Source of the DNA: Pyrococcus kukulkanii
GTDB lineage: Archaea; Methanobacteriota_B; Thermococci; Thermococcales; Thermococcaceae
Direction: 5' to 3'
Assembly: GCF_041647995.1 (NCBI RefSeq)
Contig: NZ_JARRIB010000001.1
Location: forward strand, 186,001-250,000
DNA length: 64,000 nt
A model generated the notes under the pieces. That model was not told the origin of the DNA. It saw only the letters and a list, made by a program, of their open reading frames with translations, and did not search any database. The translations under genes were made by a program, and so were the position numbers. Below are positions 19,218-28,694 of this stretch, piece by piece. Numbering within the stretch: the stretch's first letter is position 1; each line of letters starts with the position of its first letter.

Positions 19218-20465
19218 TCACCCCTGGAGAAGCTCAAGGAACTTCTTCGCCTTCTCGCTCTTTGGCATAAACTTCTCAAACTTGCTCACATCGGAGAATA
19301 CAACTTTATGAAGGCCTGAAACCACGAACTTCCTAATTCCCTCCCTAAGCTCATCAATGTCTATTTCAAGGAGATTTGCAACTTCCTCCTCTGTAAAGCT
19401 TGAGATACCGTATAATATTACCCCGCCTAAGACATAATTAGGTAATCTGGTTATGTCACTCCTCTTCTTAACGAGCATCTTCTCTATTTCGCACTTCCTT
19501 ATCAGGAGTAAGCTCCCAAAGCCCACTTTGAAATCGGCCCTTTCTTTAAATGGGATATCAAACAAGGAATAGTGACAGTCTATACATGACCTTATCCCAG
19601 GATATATGGAGATGTTCTCCCTCTCCTTCTCCGATGTTAAGAAGTAGTACCTGAAAATGTCAAGAGCCAATAATCTAACACCATCTTTTGGGTTTAGGGT
19701 CGAGTAGGCAAGGGCAAGGTTATCAACGGTGTAGTGGTTGTTTATTAAAACGCCAATTGTCTTTACATAGCTCAAAACTCTCCACCTAAACCTTTTCCCA
19801 AACCTCTTCCTTAGCTCTCCCTCTATGTCAGCATCCACCGGCAAGTCAAGCTTTTCCTTTTTTAGCTTTCCATCCTCCCAGTACTCAACCTCTATCCTAA
19901 ATTTCTCCTTCCTTACCGTACCCTCTTCCCTGAGCTTACTCTTTATCAACTTGAAATGCTCCCTTACCTCAATGCCCCTCTGCCCTAACAGTCTGAGAAC
20001 ATCACCTGAGTAAGCTAAGTATGGAAGTATATCAACCCTTCCAAGCCTTACAGGCTTTTCAACTACTTTCACTTTCTGAAGATCGGTCTTTTTCAAGGCA
20101 TCTGGAGGGACTTCAGTTCTCCCTTTCCTCAATAGGTAGTTCGCATCAAGAATAGCTAGGGCCATCTTATGGGCAGTTATCGCGGCCCTTAACCTTTCGA
20201 GGGTTAGCGATCTATAATGCCTCTTTCTGTATATCCAAGATAGATGTGGATCTCTCGATCTTTTGTCTTTAAATATCGGAGCAGGACCCAGTTCTCCAAC
20301 CCTCCGCTCCAGCTCTTCTTCTAGATCTTTCAAAACTTCTAGCCTATTCTTAAATATGAAAAATAGTTTTGGAATATCAAAATCATCAAATAATCCTGGA
20401 GTATCAATTGCTATGTCATCCAGTGTTTTATTTATCCTCGCTATTAACTCCTCAGTTGTTGGCAT
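19218..20465 (-). CDS. DUF530-like conserved archaeal protein
   Basis: The product has 415 residues, soluble and highly charged, with no catalytic motif that I recognise. Features visible are a coiled-coil-like N-terminal region (FKNRLEVLKDLEEELERRVGEL), a YRKRHYRSLTLERLRAAITAHK basic helix, one C-x2-C pair (RSCIDCHYS) that might bind metal, and a C-terminal segment FTEEEVANLLEIDIDELREGI that looks like a helical repeat or HTH. I believe it corresponds to DUF530 of Thermococcales and methanogens. It starts 6 bases after top6A, so it is probably made along with topoisomerase VI. Confidence 0.75.
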   Translation of the reverse strand: MPTTEELIARINKTLDDIAIDTPGLFDDFDIPKLFFIFKNRLEVLKDLEEELERRVGELGPAPIFKDKRSRDPHLSWIYRKRHYRSLTLERLRAAITAHKMALAILDANYLLRKGRTEVPPDALKKTDLQKVKVVEKPVRLGRVDILPYLAYSGDVLRLLGQRGIEVREHFKLIKSKLREEGTVRKEKFRIEVEYWEDGKLKKEKLDLPVDADIEGELRKRFGKRFRWRVLSYVKTIGVLINNHYTVDNLALAYSTLNPKDGVRLLALDIFRYYFLTSEKERENISIYPGIRSCIDCHYSLFDIPFKERADFKVGFGSLLLIRKCEIEKMLVKKRSDITRLPNYVLGGVILYGISSFTEEEVANLLEIDIDELREGIRKFVVSGLHKVVFSDVSKFEKFMPKSEKAKKFLELLQG

Positions 20466-20471
20466 GGCCCA

Positions 20472-21626
20472 TCACGGAAGAAGCTTACCCTCCCTAATCT
20501 TCTCGGGCAAATATTCTCTTGCCACAAACTCTAGACTCTTATTTGCTAAGGCCTGCTGCTCAATCCTTACTCCCCACTTAAGTGCAAGCTTCAGTTGCCT
20601 CTGCCACTCCTTGTTCTGGAACCATGGATAGTTAAGCTCTTCAATTATCCTCTTGTAGTCCCCAGTAGGTCCACCTTTCTTGTCTGGGGGGATTCCCTTG
20701 AGCTTCTCCGTAACGTTCTCGAGACCGTACTCCTTTATGTCATCCATAGTCATTCCAACGAACTTTGCATCGGGAGTTGCGAGCTTCTCACTCAGGTACG
20801 CTAGATTAATCGATCCCTGCTTTATTGTGGAATAGATGTACCAACCGTATGGATCTCCATCAGTAAATACTATTATCGGAAGGCCCTCCTCATAGTGAAG
20901 CCTGTGGATTAGTCTCCTCACTCCCCTTGAAGCCTGACCTTGGGTCGCCACTATAAGGCAGTTCTCCTTCTTTGGATACTTCTCCTCAATTAGTCTATCG
21001 GCCATTGCCGCAGTTTCAACGACAAGAACGTAGTCAACATTGATCTCAGGGAACTGAATGTGCTCTACTGTCCCTGGAACTGCCCAGCCACCCGTACCGA
21101 GCTTGGAGGCATTGAACTCATCTTCTCCATCCTTGATAACTATGTCCCCGTAGATGTACCCTCTCCTATCCGCTGTAATGTGCATTTCCTCTCTCAGAAT
21201 GCCAAGCATTCTCTCGAGATCCTCTATTATTGGATCACTCTCGCTCTGGTCCTCAAATGTGTTCTCCTTAGTCCCTGGGATTGTGTGCTTGTTGGCATAG
21301 TACGCTTCTCTTAAGCTCGCGTGCTTTCCTTCACTTACCAGCCTCTTAACGTAGGCCATTAAGACAAGAGTCTGCATGAACTTCCTCGCATGAGCCACGT
21401 TGAGGAAGTACCTCCTTGAGAGCTTATCGCCCATCCTTATTAGTCTCGCCTCTTCATCGAAGTATACATTATTTAGTCCCCTTGTTGGAACGTCAAAGTA
21501 GGGATTCTTGCCGGCCTTAACATCTTCAAGTATCTTTTGGGCTACTTCTTCCAGCTTCTTAAGAACTTTCTGAGGATCATAAGAGAACTTCTCCCTAGGC
21601 TTCTGTCGCTTCAGCTTCAACGTCAC
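20472..21626 (-). CDS. top6A: DNA topoisomerase VI subunit A
   Basis: This is the DNA-cleaving subunit of the type IIB topoisomerase, 384 residues, homologous to eukaryotic Spo11. The candidate catalytic tyrosine is in LREAYY, residues 109-110, in the 5Y-CAP domain. The TOPRIM acidic residues are in [17 protein letters not shown] take the GTG at 21626 as the start ([10 protein letters not shown]), since GAGGAGGTGA lies just upstream inside the end of top6B. The two genes overlap by 32 bases, which fits the A2B2 stoichiometry. Confidence 0.95.
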   Translation of the reverse strand: MTLKLKRQKPREKFSYDPQKVLKKLEEVAQKILEDVKAGKNPYFDVPTRGLNNVYFDEEARLIRMGDKLSRRYFLNVAHARKFMQTLVLMAYVKRLVSEGKHASLREAYYANKHTIPGTKENTFEDQSESDPIIEDLERMLGILREEMHITADRRGYIYGDIVIKDGEDEFNASKLGTGGWAVPGTVEHIQFPEINVDYVLVVETAAMADRLIEEKYPKKENCLIVATQGQASRGVRRLIHRLHYEEGLPIIVFTDGDPYGWYIYSTIKQGSINLAYLSEKLATPDAKFVGMTMDDIKEYGLENVTEKLKGIPPDKKGGPTGDYKRIIEELNYPWFQNKEWQRQLKLALKWGVRIEQQALANKSLEFVAREYLPEKIREGKLLP

Positions 21627-23289
21627 TCACCTCCTCAATTTCAATTCTACTCTCTATAAGGCTCAGGAAGTACTCCTTGATTTTCTCCTCTGGCTCCCCG
21701 GTCAGTATGTGCAAAGCCCTGGCAATCTCGGGGAGATACTTCTCAAGGGTCTTCCTCCTCTTAACCTGATACAGCCTCCTGAACTTACCTCCGAGATAGA
21801 AGGCCAATTTCCTTGCAGCATCCATTAGGGCAAGCCTTATCTCATTGTATATCTCATCGATGTCGGCAATGCTCTGCTTACCAGTGCTCGTGTAGGGAAC
21901 GTGAACGCTGATAACGTTGACTAAAACGACGAGTGGAGCTGTATCAAATGAATCTATCCTGTACCTCTTCCAATCTATGCTCCTCACGGCTGATGTTATT
22001 ACACATGAACCTGCATCGAAGAGGAGTGGAACCCTGTTGGCGTACCTCAAAACTTCTGAACTCGTTATGTGGCCTCCATAGGCCAATCCAACTTCAACCT
22101 GGAAGGGTATACCCCCTGCATATACCTTCGGGGGCCTCGTTATCGCCGTCACGAACTCCGGCCTTAAAATCGCCTTGAGACCCTTCTCGATGTTTTCCTC
22201 CCCAATGGGTCTCAAGCCATGGGTTGGTGGTGCCAGGAACTTCATCAGCTTGAATGCCTCAACTATTTCCTCCGCCTCATGCCAAGTAAGCTTTTCTGGA
22301 GGTTTCTCCATGATCTTAGCTACCTGTTCTACGACCTTCTTCCACTTTCTGCCAAAGGACTTGAGAACGGCATCTACCTCTCCCCTGACTAACCTTTCGT
22401 ACAGCTGTTCCCTGATATCCTTCCTATCTTCTGACTTTATCAGCCTAAGGGCGGCTATGTACTTTATTAGCTCGTCGATTTTCTTATCGCTGATCCTTGA
22501 GAATTCAGAAACTAGGAATCTCCTAACGCTACTCCTCTTGCTTCTATGAGCCATTGTGTAAACATCGTCCGTCATTACTCCCTTTGGATGGGGCTTCATC
22601 TCCACGGGAGGTTCGGGAATTTCGTCACTTGACCTTGGGAATACGATCAACTTTCCATCAGGCTCAATGAGCTCTATGTGAGCGTGGGGGTTGGCAATTG
22701 CCGTAAGTTTCAAATACCAATAAACACCCTGCTTTGAGCGGACGTACTTTACGTCCTTAACTTCAAGCTCTATTCTCGTCCCCCTCCAGCCCCTGGGATT
22801 CGGATGCTTGATCTTCTTCACAATCTTACCCTCATTTTTCTGGACATCTATCTTGACCCATGCCTCAACGATATCTCCGCCGGTAGACGTGATTACTCTA
22901 GTAGCTTTGCCGCTCGTTATCTGAGCGAACATTACCGCTCCAGAGATACCTATACCCTGCTGTCCCCTGCTCTGAATGTTCCTGTGAGCCTTAGTTCCCG
23001 CAAGCATCTTACCGAAGACGTGGGGGATGTAATCCTCAGGAATCCCAGGACCGTTGTCCTCAACTATCACCTTATAGTGCTCCTTCCCAAGCTCCTCAAT
23101 CTCGACCCTAATGTAAGGGAGTATTCCGGCCTCTTCACATGCATCAAGAGAGTTTGTTACCGCCTCGTGTATTATTGTTGTCAGCGATCTAACCTTGCCA
23201 GTGTAACCAAGCATTGCCGCGTTCCTTCTGAAGAACTCGCTTACACTTTGAACCTTAAACTCTTTAAATAGATCCCTTGCTTCCGCCAT
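21595..23289 (-). CDS. top6B: DNA topoisomerase VI subunit B
   Basis: This is the ATPase subunit of topoisomerase VI, 564 residues. GHKL-family motifs are present in order: [18 protein letters not shown] (N box), VEDNGPGIP (G1), and [17 protein letters not shown] (G2). The H2TH segment and the transducer domain with the switch lysine ([12 protein letters not shown]) follow. It overlaps top6A at its 3' end. No intein or frameshift is seen. Length is typical for Thermococcales. Confidence 0.96.
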   Translation of the reverse strand: MAEARDLFKEFKVQSVSEFFRRNAAMLGYTGKVRSLTTIIHEAVTNSLDACEEAGILPYIRVEIEELGKEHYKVIVEDNGPGIPEDYIPHVFGKMLAGTKAHRNIQSRGQQGIGISGAVMFAQITSGKATRVITSTGGDIVEAWVKIDVQKNEGKIVKKIKHPNPRGWRGTRIELEVKDVKYVRSKQGVYWYLKLTAIANPHAHIELIEPDGKLIVFPRSSDEIPEPPVEMKPHPKGVMTDDVYTMAHRSKRSSVRRFLVSEFSRISDKKIDELIKYIAALRLIKSEDRKDIREQLYERLVRGEVDAVLKSFGRKWKKVVEQVAKIMEKPPEKLTWHEAEEIVEAFKLMKFLAPPTHGLRPIGEENIEKGLKAILRPEFVTAITRPPKVYAGGIPFQVEVGLAYGGHITSSEVLRYANRVPLLFDAGSCVITSAVRSIDWKRYRIDSFDTAPLVVLVNVISVHVPYTSTGKQSIADIDEIYNEIRLALMDAARKLAFYLGGKFRRLYQVKRRKTLEKYLPEIARALHILTGEPEEKIKEYFLSLIESRIEIEEVSDVEAEATEA

Positions 23290-23298
23290 ATCTACACC

Positions 23299-23967
23299 TC
23301 ACAGGTTTTCATAATACATGGCACTCTCAAGTTCGAGATCTTTCTTCCTTCTCTCTAGGTATCTGTAGACCGTTCCATGAGGGGATCCTCTAGCAAGCTT
23401 CTCTATTGCCGTCTTTGCAATTTCTATCTGAATTGGGTTGCCAATTATTGCCACGGTTTTCCCGTAGACGCTTACGCTCGCCCCGCTCATCTCTTCGATT
23501 ATCTGCCTTGTTCTACCTTTCCTGCCAATTATCCTACCCCTAACCCTGGGGAGGGCGTTTTTCTCGTTGCCGATAATTATGTCGGTGAGGTTTATTATCT
23601 CGAGGTACTCCCCTTCATTTAGTAGCCTGAAGGCCCTCTCCGGGGAGAACCCCCTTCCAATAGCTAAAACAATGTCCCTCGCCTTCCAAACGGCGAGAGG
23701 ATCGTCAGTCTCCTTTGTTGAGGTTATCCAAACCTCCCCCGTCTCGCTATCTACCTCGATCTTTGTCTTAGTTCTCCTCTCAATTTCCCTTTTAGTGCTA
23801 CCCTTCTTTCCTATAAGGACAGCGATTCTCTCCTTGGGTATCTTAACGTACTCTTCCTGCTTGAAGAACTCCTCCCATTCCTCATCCTCTTCATCCTTAA
23901 CGATCTCACCGTCCTTGGTTACCTTCTCATACCTTTTCATAAGCTCCTCAAATTCCTTCTCTCCCAT
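23299..23967 (-). CDS. KH-domain rRNA processing factor Dim2/Pno1
   Basis: This is the archaeal homologue of Dim2/Pno1, which binds pre-18S/16S rRNA near its 3' end during small-subunit maturation. The 222-residue protein has two KH domains with glycine motifs VLIGKKGSTKREIERRT (about residue 50) and RGRIIGRKGRTRQIIEEMSG (about residue 140). The N terminus is acidic. The start at 23967 has GGGTGATGAATT upstream and lies within the end of the RIO1 gene. The RIO1-Dim2 pairing fits a joint role in 30S assembly. Confidence 0.92.
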   Translation of the reverse strand: MGEKEFEELMKRYEKVTKDGEIVKDEEDEEWEEFFKQEEYVKIPKERIAVLIGKKGSTKREIERRTKTKIEVDSETGEVWITSTKETDDPLAVWKARDIVLAIGRGFSPERAFRLLNEGEYLEIINLTDIIIGNEKNALPRVRGRIIGRKGRTRQIIEEMSGASVSVYGKTVAIIGNPIQIEIAKTAIEKLARGSPHGTVYRYLERRKKDLELESAMYYENL

Positions 23968-24740
23968 AATTCATCACCCGCTAACTCGCGGAACTTTTCC
24001 TCAGGATCCTCAACGCTCACACCTTTTTTACCAAAGTAGTTGATTATATTCCTGATATCCCTGTACAATAGAGTTAGGCTCATTCTGTTTCTCTTAACAG
24101 TTGCCTGGGACCAGTCTATTATCACAGGCTCGTTCCAAATGAGTACGTTGTATTCGCTTAGATCTCCATGAACCATATCTCCCCTCTTCCATAACTTTTC
24201 TATGGCGCCCATTGTGAAATCATAGAGTTCTTCAAAGTCCTCAATCTCTAAATCCTTTTCAACATCCTTTAATCTCGGGGCGGGCATTTCATCTCCAATG
24301 TATTCCATAATCAAAATGTTATTGCGAAAGGCTATTGGTTCCGGAGCCCTAATGGCGTACTTCATTGCTCTCTGTAGGTTTTTGAACTCTCTCCTTGTCC
24401 ATACGAACACGAGCTTCCTGATATCCTTAGGGAGGTAGCCAATCCTGGGATCAGCCGCGAGGTATTCCCATATCCTTCTGAACTCCGTTGTATATGTCCT
24501 GTATATTTTCACGGCAATTCTATTTCCTTTAGCGTCGTAGCCTACAAACACATTTGCCTCCTTGCCCGTGCTTAAGACACCATATAGCCTCTCTATCTTC
24601 CCCTTTCTGTAAAAGTAACTTATCGTTTCAATGGTTGTTCTGTCAAAAACCTCGCTGAAGATTTTAAAGAGCTCGCTATCCTTCTCCCTCTTTTCTGTAA
24701 GGCCAAGCACCTCTGCAATTTCCCTATCAAGCCTCTCCAT
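23937..24740 (-). CDS. rio1: RIO1-type serine protein kinase
   Basis: This is an atypical ATPase/kinase of the RIO1 group, 267 residues, acting on pre-30S particles. The RIO1 signature STGKEANVFVGYDAKGN is at about residue 57, the catalytic loop is VHGDLSEYNVLIWN and the metal-binding segment is IIDWSQAT. The family usually has an IIDVSQ sequence, so the tryptophan is a minor variation. The gene starts 6 bases after the aIF1A stop and overlaps the Dim2 gene, forming a translation and ribosome-assembly unit. Confidence 0.94.
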   Translation of the reverse strand: MERLDREIAEVLGLTEKREKDSELFKIFSEVFDRTTIETISYFYRKGKIERLYGVLSTGKEANVFVGYDAKGNRIAVKIYRTYTTEFRRIWEYLAADPRIGYLPKDIRKLVFVWTRREFKNLQRAMKYAIRAPEPIAFRNNILIMEYIGDEMPAPRLKDVEKDLEIEDFEELYDFTMGAIEKLWKRGDMVHGDLSEYNVLIWNEPVIIDWSQATVKRNRMSLTLLYRDIRNIINYFGKKGVSVEDPEEKFRELAGDELWERRNLRSL

Positions 24741-24746
24741 AGCTCA

Positions 24747-25088
24747 TCACTCTAGCAGTAAGGAGCCACCGGTCAGGAATTCCTGAGTTATCTTACCCTT
24801 CCTTAGTAGCCAATCTACTTGAGTCTGGGTGTACCTATAGACAATGTCTCCCCTCTTATCACTCTGAACTGGCCATGGTTGAACTATCACAAGATCACCA
24901 ACCCTAATCCAGACCCTCCTCCTGAGCTTTCCTGGGATCCTACACCTTCTGACCTTTCCATCCTCGCACCTAACGTCCATCCATCCCGCACCCAATGCCT
25001 GCTCGACGACACCAAACAGCTGATTTCCCTCTGGAAGCGGAACCCTTATGACCTCTTCACCTTCAACCTTCCTCTCTTTTTTAGGCAT
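24747..25088 (-). CDS. eif1A: Translation initiation factor aIF1A
   Basis: This is the archaeal homologue of eIF1A/IF1, which binds the A site of the small subunit in initiation. It has 113 residues from ATG 25088 ([16 protein letters not shown]), with GGAGGTGATGCTC immediately upstream. The OB fold is seen as [41 protein letters not shown]. It is the first gene of the aIF1A-RIO1-Dim2 unit. The preceding region holds divergent promoters. Confidence 0.96.
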   Translation of the reverse strand: MPKKERKVEGEEVIRVPLPEGNQLFGVVEQALGAGWMDVRCEDGKVRRCRIPGKLRRRVWIRVGDLVIVQPWPVQSDKRGDIVYRYTQTQVDWLLRKGKITQEFLTGGSLLLE

Positions 25089-25131
25089 GAGCATCACCTC
25101 CTGATTTTTTGCAAAAATTTTTCCACATACA

Positions 25132-25185
25132 CCTTAAATAGCAACTTTAAAAATTTTTGCATAAGATTTGGAAGGTATATAAAGG
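25132..25185. promoter_or_regulatory. Divergent promoters of aIF1A (minus) and the SppA-type gene (plus)
   Basis: On the plus strand GGAAGGTATATAAAGG (TATA at about 25174-25183) lies 36-45 bases before ATG 25219, with GGAGGTG just before the start codon. On the minus strand GCTATTTAAGG at about 25132-25142 can serve aIF1A. The two TATA boxes are about 40 bases apart in the 130-base spacer, so the preinitiation complexes would sit side by side. This is based on sequence pattern only. Confidence 0.55.
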
Positions 25186-25218
25186 AGGGAGCCACGATAA
25201 AAAGTTGGAGGTGTAAAA

Positions 25219-26211
25219 ATGACAAATGGGGTCTGGAAATATCTCACATTTATCTTAGTGTTGATTCTTGGATTCTCGGCAGTAGCAAACGTTCTCCTCT
25301 ATATGCAGATTGGAGCTCTTAAATCATGCAATCAAACCCTGCCTCAGGTTCAAGTTGGTAGCTTAAATCAAACGACAAATGAAACCCTCCTCCTAAAGTT
25401 AAAAATAGAGGAGATGAAAAATGAAATTGAATATTTGAAATCTCTGATATCTCAAGGAAAAGAGCAGGCCAATATCAGCATTGCTATTGTTCCAATCTTT
25501 GGGCCGGTAGATGACCAGCTCGCCCTACACATTGTGAAAATAATCCGAGAAATACGTGAAAACTCTTCAATTGGAGGAGTTCTTCTCTGGATAGAGAGCC
25601 CGGGAGGAATGGCTGGACCTGTTAGGATAGTATATGAAGAACTAAAAAAGTTAAGTTACCTTAAGCCAATAGTTGCATACTCTGGAGGATATATGGATTC
25701 GGGGGCGTACTACATAGCATGTGCCGCAAATAAGATAGTTGCAGATCCCTTGGCGGAGGTAGGTAGTATAGGAGTCGTATATGTCCACTTCAATGCCGAG
25801 AAGTACTACGAGATGAACGGAATAAAGGTCGAGGTGTTTAAAACAGGGCCATATAAAGATATGGGAGCCGATTGGAGAGATTTAACACCAGAGGAGAGGG
25901 AAATGATTAAAAATCAGATAGAGATGTACTTTAATGAATTCCTGAACGTTGTTAGTGAAGGGAGAAACATGACTATAAACGAAACTAGGAAATATGCAGA
26001 TGGGAGAGTATGGTTTGCGAAAGACGTGAAAGGATCGCTAGTAGATGAAACGGGAGATCTTGACTCAGCAATAAGAGCACTACTCAAGTTGATGAACGTA
26101 ACATCTGCAAAAGTTGTAATGTTTGATTCTAAACCCCAGGAATTTGAAATATCGGAAAGTGCAACCCTCTATATGCCGGCGAACTATATTTACCCCTACA
26201 TAAAGGGGTGA
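25219..26211 (+). CDS. sppA: Signal peptide peptidase SppA-type serine protease (S49)
   Basis: This membrane-anchored ClpP-fold protease has 330 residues and is thought to cut leftover signal peptides. One N-terminal membrane helix spans about residues 8-28. A charged coiled-coil-like stretch (about 55-80) and the protease core follow. The nucleophile is Ser161 in SGGYMDSGAYY, and the general base is Lys213 in FKTGPYKDMG. These positions are almost the same as I recall for the Thermococcus enzyme. It heads a plus-strand unit with an unknown 150-residue protein and an AI-2E family permease. Confidence 0.9.
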   Translation: MTNGVWKYLTFILVLILGFSAVANVLLYMQIGALKSCNQTLPQVQVGSLNQTTNETLLLKLKIEEMKNEIEYLKSLISQGKEQANISIAIVPIFGPVDDQLALHIVKIIREIRENSSIGGVLLWIESPGGMAGPVRIVYEELKKLSYLKPIVAYSGGYMDSGAYYIACAANKIVADPLAEVGSIGVVYVHFNAEKYYEMNGIKVEVFKTGPYKDMGADWRDLTPEEREMIKNQIEMYFNEFLNVVSEGRNMTINETRKYADGRVWFAKDVKGSLVDETGDLDSAIRALLKLMNVTSAKVVMFDSKPQEFEISESATLYMPANYIYPYIKG

Positions 26212-26215
26212 GAGC

Positions 26216-26668
26216 GTGCAGTGTGAAGAGAAGCTCGAAGTCTTTGAGAATGGATTCAAAGACGAAAAATTTAATGTCGAGGTTCGGGTGCTTGGGGGAG
26301 ACGGGAGGAAGGTACTGTTAGCCCTGATCTATGAGATGTACCTTCCGGAGTACGGACCGGAGTATGTGTATCCTTTTGAGTGTGCAAAGGAGTTCTGGGG
26401 AATCTACATGGATCCCTCAGAAATAGAAGGGGAAGAGGTCAAATTAAAGCCAATAAAATTCACGACAGATCAAGTAAGACAGAAGATAGAGGGCATGACC
26501 AAAGAGCTGAACGTTAATGTTGATGTAGAGAATGCAGAGGTATACAAGACCAAAGAGGGCTATCTAGTTGTGGGCAAGAACTTCATCCTCGATCCAAAGG
26601 GGAGGCTTTTCGTATTTAACAAGCCCTCCTTAGCGAAGCAAATACTGAAGTACATCTGGAAGTGGTAG
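26216..26668 (+). CDS. Conserved hypothetical protein in the SppA operon
   Basis: The product has 150 residues and is soluble with no signal peptide. I do not recognise the family. The N-terminal half mixes beta strands and acidic residues ([31 protein letters not shown]) and the C-terminal half has the charged segment [24 protein letters not shown]. The GTG start at 26216 has GGGGTGAGAGC upstream and begins 5 bases after the sppA stop. It overlaps the next gene, so all three are probably translated from one mRNA. Confidence 0.75.
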   Translation: MQCEEKLEVFENGFKDEKFNVEVRVLGGDGRKVLLALIYEMYLPEYGPEYVYPFECAKEFWGIYMDPSEIEGEEVKLKPIKFTTDQVRQKIEGMTKELNVNVDVENAEVYKTKEGYLVVGKNFILDPKGRLFVFNKPSLAKQILKYIWKW

Positions 26669-27687
26669 GATTGGAGAGAGAAAAGGTAGTTTGGGCCGCT
26701 TTAGTTGTCATAATTCTTTTTCTTGTCTGGAAGACATTAAAGGAGTTGATAACCCCCATAGTATTTGGGATAGCCGCAACTTACATAGCTTACCCCTTCT
26801 ACGTAAAGCTAGCCAACAAAGTTGGGAGGAGATTGGGCCTACTTATCGTTTTATCCGTAATTTCCCTCCTCTCGATTTTATTCCTAATTGGAGTTGCCCT
26901 CTGGATAACAGACACACTTAAAAACCTTTACACGTATCTTGATGCCTTTTTCTCTTGGCTTGGAACGCTTAAGGTTCCCAGGGCCCTTTCATCTCTGTTC
27001 GATGCTATAGCCACAAGTTTTCCAGAAAAATTAAGGAGCATGTTGCTTCAATATACCCTCTCACTTCCAAAACTTGCACTTCAACTTATAGTTTTCCTTG
27101 CAGTTTTTTATGCGACCCTAACTAACGCAGACTTCCTAGCAAAGGAAGTTCATGAACTGCTTCCCTCAACAAACAGGGAAATTGGCGAGAGAATGCTCTC
27201 AAAAGTTCGAGATACCGTTGATGCAATACTTAAAACATGGCTCTTCTTCAGCATAGCGAAGGGGTTCTTCCTCTCCATCGGGTTCTATATTTTCAAACTC
27301 AGCAATGCTGCTGGTTCAATAGCTGCAGGCATCTTATGTGTAATCTTAGAGCTCCTACCATTTATGGGCGGATGGATAATGTGGCTAATAGGGGCAATGC
27401 TACTCTGGCATAGGTCCCCTTGGATGGCAGTGCTCTTTGCTGTTTATGGATTTATTACGATATCTCCACTGCCAGACTACACAATAAAGCCGAAATTAAC
27501 TAGAGGTAGAGCAAAGGTTAGTTCTGTAGTAGCCTTAGTGGGAATATTTGGAGGAGTAATGGCCTTTGGGGCAGTTGGGATAATCCTGGGGCCGATAGCC
27601 ATAGGGCTTCTTTTTGCATTGATAGAAGTTTGGAAAGAGTATGAGACTAAACAACCTTCCAAAGCTCATCAGTCTCAGGACGCTTAA
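26662..27687 (+). CDS. AI-2E family transporter (PerM/UPF0118 permease)
   Basis: This polytopic membrane protein has about 341 residues. Helices are visible at [82 protein letters not shown] and [29 protein letters not shown]. The late segment with G-x-D-Y-x-I-K-P ([16 protein letters not shown]) and ILGPIA is typical of the AI-2E/PerM family. The substrate is unknown in archaea. GTG 26662 overlaps the upstream stop; TTG 26671 preceded by GTGGTAGGA is a good alternative start. The end overlaps the opposing gene by 41 bases. Confidence 0.88.
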   Translation: MVGLEREKVVWAALVVIILFLVWKTLKELITPIVFGIAATYIAYPFYVKLANKVGRRLGLLIVLSVISLLSILFLIGVALWITDTLKNLYTYLDAFFSWLGTLKVPRALSSLFDAIATSFPEKLRSMLLQYTLSLPKLALQLIVFLAVFYATLTNADFLAKEVHELLPSTNREIGERMLSKVRDTVDAILKTWLFFSIAKGFFLSIGFYIFKLSNAAGSIAAGILCVILELLPFMGGWIMWLIGAMLLWHRSPWMAVLFAVYGFITISPLPDYTIKPKLTRGRAKVSSVVALVGIFGGVMAFGAVGIILGPIAIGLLFALIEVWKEYETKQPSKAHQSQDA

Positions 27688-28624
27688 GGGGTCTCTCAAC
27701 ACCATCTTCTATAATAACCCTCTTCTTCTCAGCCAAGAACTCCCCTATTATGCTGGCGTTTATTCCTTTAGCCAACAACTTCTCCACCAAAACCTTAGCA
27801 TGATCCCTCGGCACTGAAACCAAGAGGGAGCCAGAACTTATCAATGCCAAGGGGTCGAGATCGTAAAAGGCGCATATTTTCTTAGTCTCTTCCCTTACTA
27901 TGACCTTATTGGCGAAAATCCTGAAGCCCAAGTCGCCTACATCTGCCATTTCATGCAAGCCATTTGCAATTCCACCCTCAGTAGGATCATGCATTGCCGT
28001 AGCGAATTCCCTTGCTATCAATGCCTCTCTGACCACACTTATTTCATAGATGTAGGCCTTCGCTCTTTCAACGAAATCCCTGCCAAAGATAGATCTCAGC
28101 TCTTCCTCCCTCTCATGAGCTATTATTGAAGTCCCCTCAATCCCGGCTCCCTTGGTAAGGATTATAGCATCGCCGGGCCTTGGCCTTGGAATAACTAACT
28201 TCTCCTTCTCAACTTCTCCAAGCATTGTTCCCACGACTATGGGCTTCTTTAACCCAGGAGTAACTTCTGTATGCCCTCCAACGATTGCTATTCCCATTTC
28301 CTGGGCCACTTCCTTTATCTCCCCCATAATATTTCTCACGAGGTCAATGTCAGCTCCCTCAGGCAGGAGGATGGTAACCAAAAACCACTTAGGCATGGCA
28401 CCAAAGGTTGCAACGTCGTTTGCATTAACGTGAATTGCATAGAATCCAATCCTGTCTTCAGCTCCCGTGATTGGATCGGTAGATGCAACAAGAACGTAAT
28501 CACCAAAATCTATGGCAGTAGCATCTATCCCAACCCCAGGGCCAACTATAACCTTATCACCATGCTCCAGTCCCCTGAGTATAACGTCGTTCAAGATTTC
28601 AGGAGGAACTTTTCCCACCAGCAT
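27647..28624 (-). CDS. HypE/AIR-synthase-related protein without the HypE cysteine tail
   Basis: This 325-residue protein belongs to the PurM/HypE/SelD/ThiL fold that binds ATP. Seen are [27 protein letters not shown], the metal/ATP segment [18 protein letters not shown] and [21 protein letters not shown]. True HypE proteins end in a conserved cysteine that is carbamoylated; this protein ends DELWKVV and has no such cysteine. It is therefore a HypE-like protein of unknown reaction. I start it at ATG 28624, which has GGGGGGAATGA upstream. A longer frame would run into the divergent gene's leader. Confidence 0.85.
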   Translation of the reverse strand: MLVGKVPPEILNDVILRGLEHGDKVIVGPGVGIDATAIDFGDYVLVASTDPITGAEDRIGFYAIHVNANDVATFGAMPKWFLVTILLPEGADIDLVRNIMGEIKEVAQEMGIAIVGGHTEVTPGLKKPIVVGTMLGEVEKEKLVIPRPRPGDAIILTKGAGIEGTSIIAHEREEELRSIFGRDFVERAKAYIYEISVVREALIAREFATAMHDPTEGGIANGLHEMADVGDLGFRIFANKVIVREETKKICAFYDLDPLALISSGSLLVSVPRDHAKVLVEKLLAKGINASIIGEFLAEKKRVIIEDGVERPLKRPETDELWKVV

Positions 28625-28694
28625 TTCATTCCCCCCATAAGGAAGAATGCGAACGGTTATTAACCTATCCCATAACTCCATCCAGGGTGATAAA

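Noticed and set aside
23937-23967. RIO1/Dim2 31-base overlap as a sign of a frameshift or misplaced start
   Set aside because: Both ends are supported: the Dim2 start has a good ribosome site and the RIO1 C terminus is of normal length, so it is an ordinary coupled overlap.
27660-27700. CTGA near TGATGA (minus strand) at the end of the HypE-like gene
   Set aside because: The flanking C and D boxes are missing, and both motifs lie in well-conserved coding sequence.
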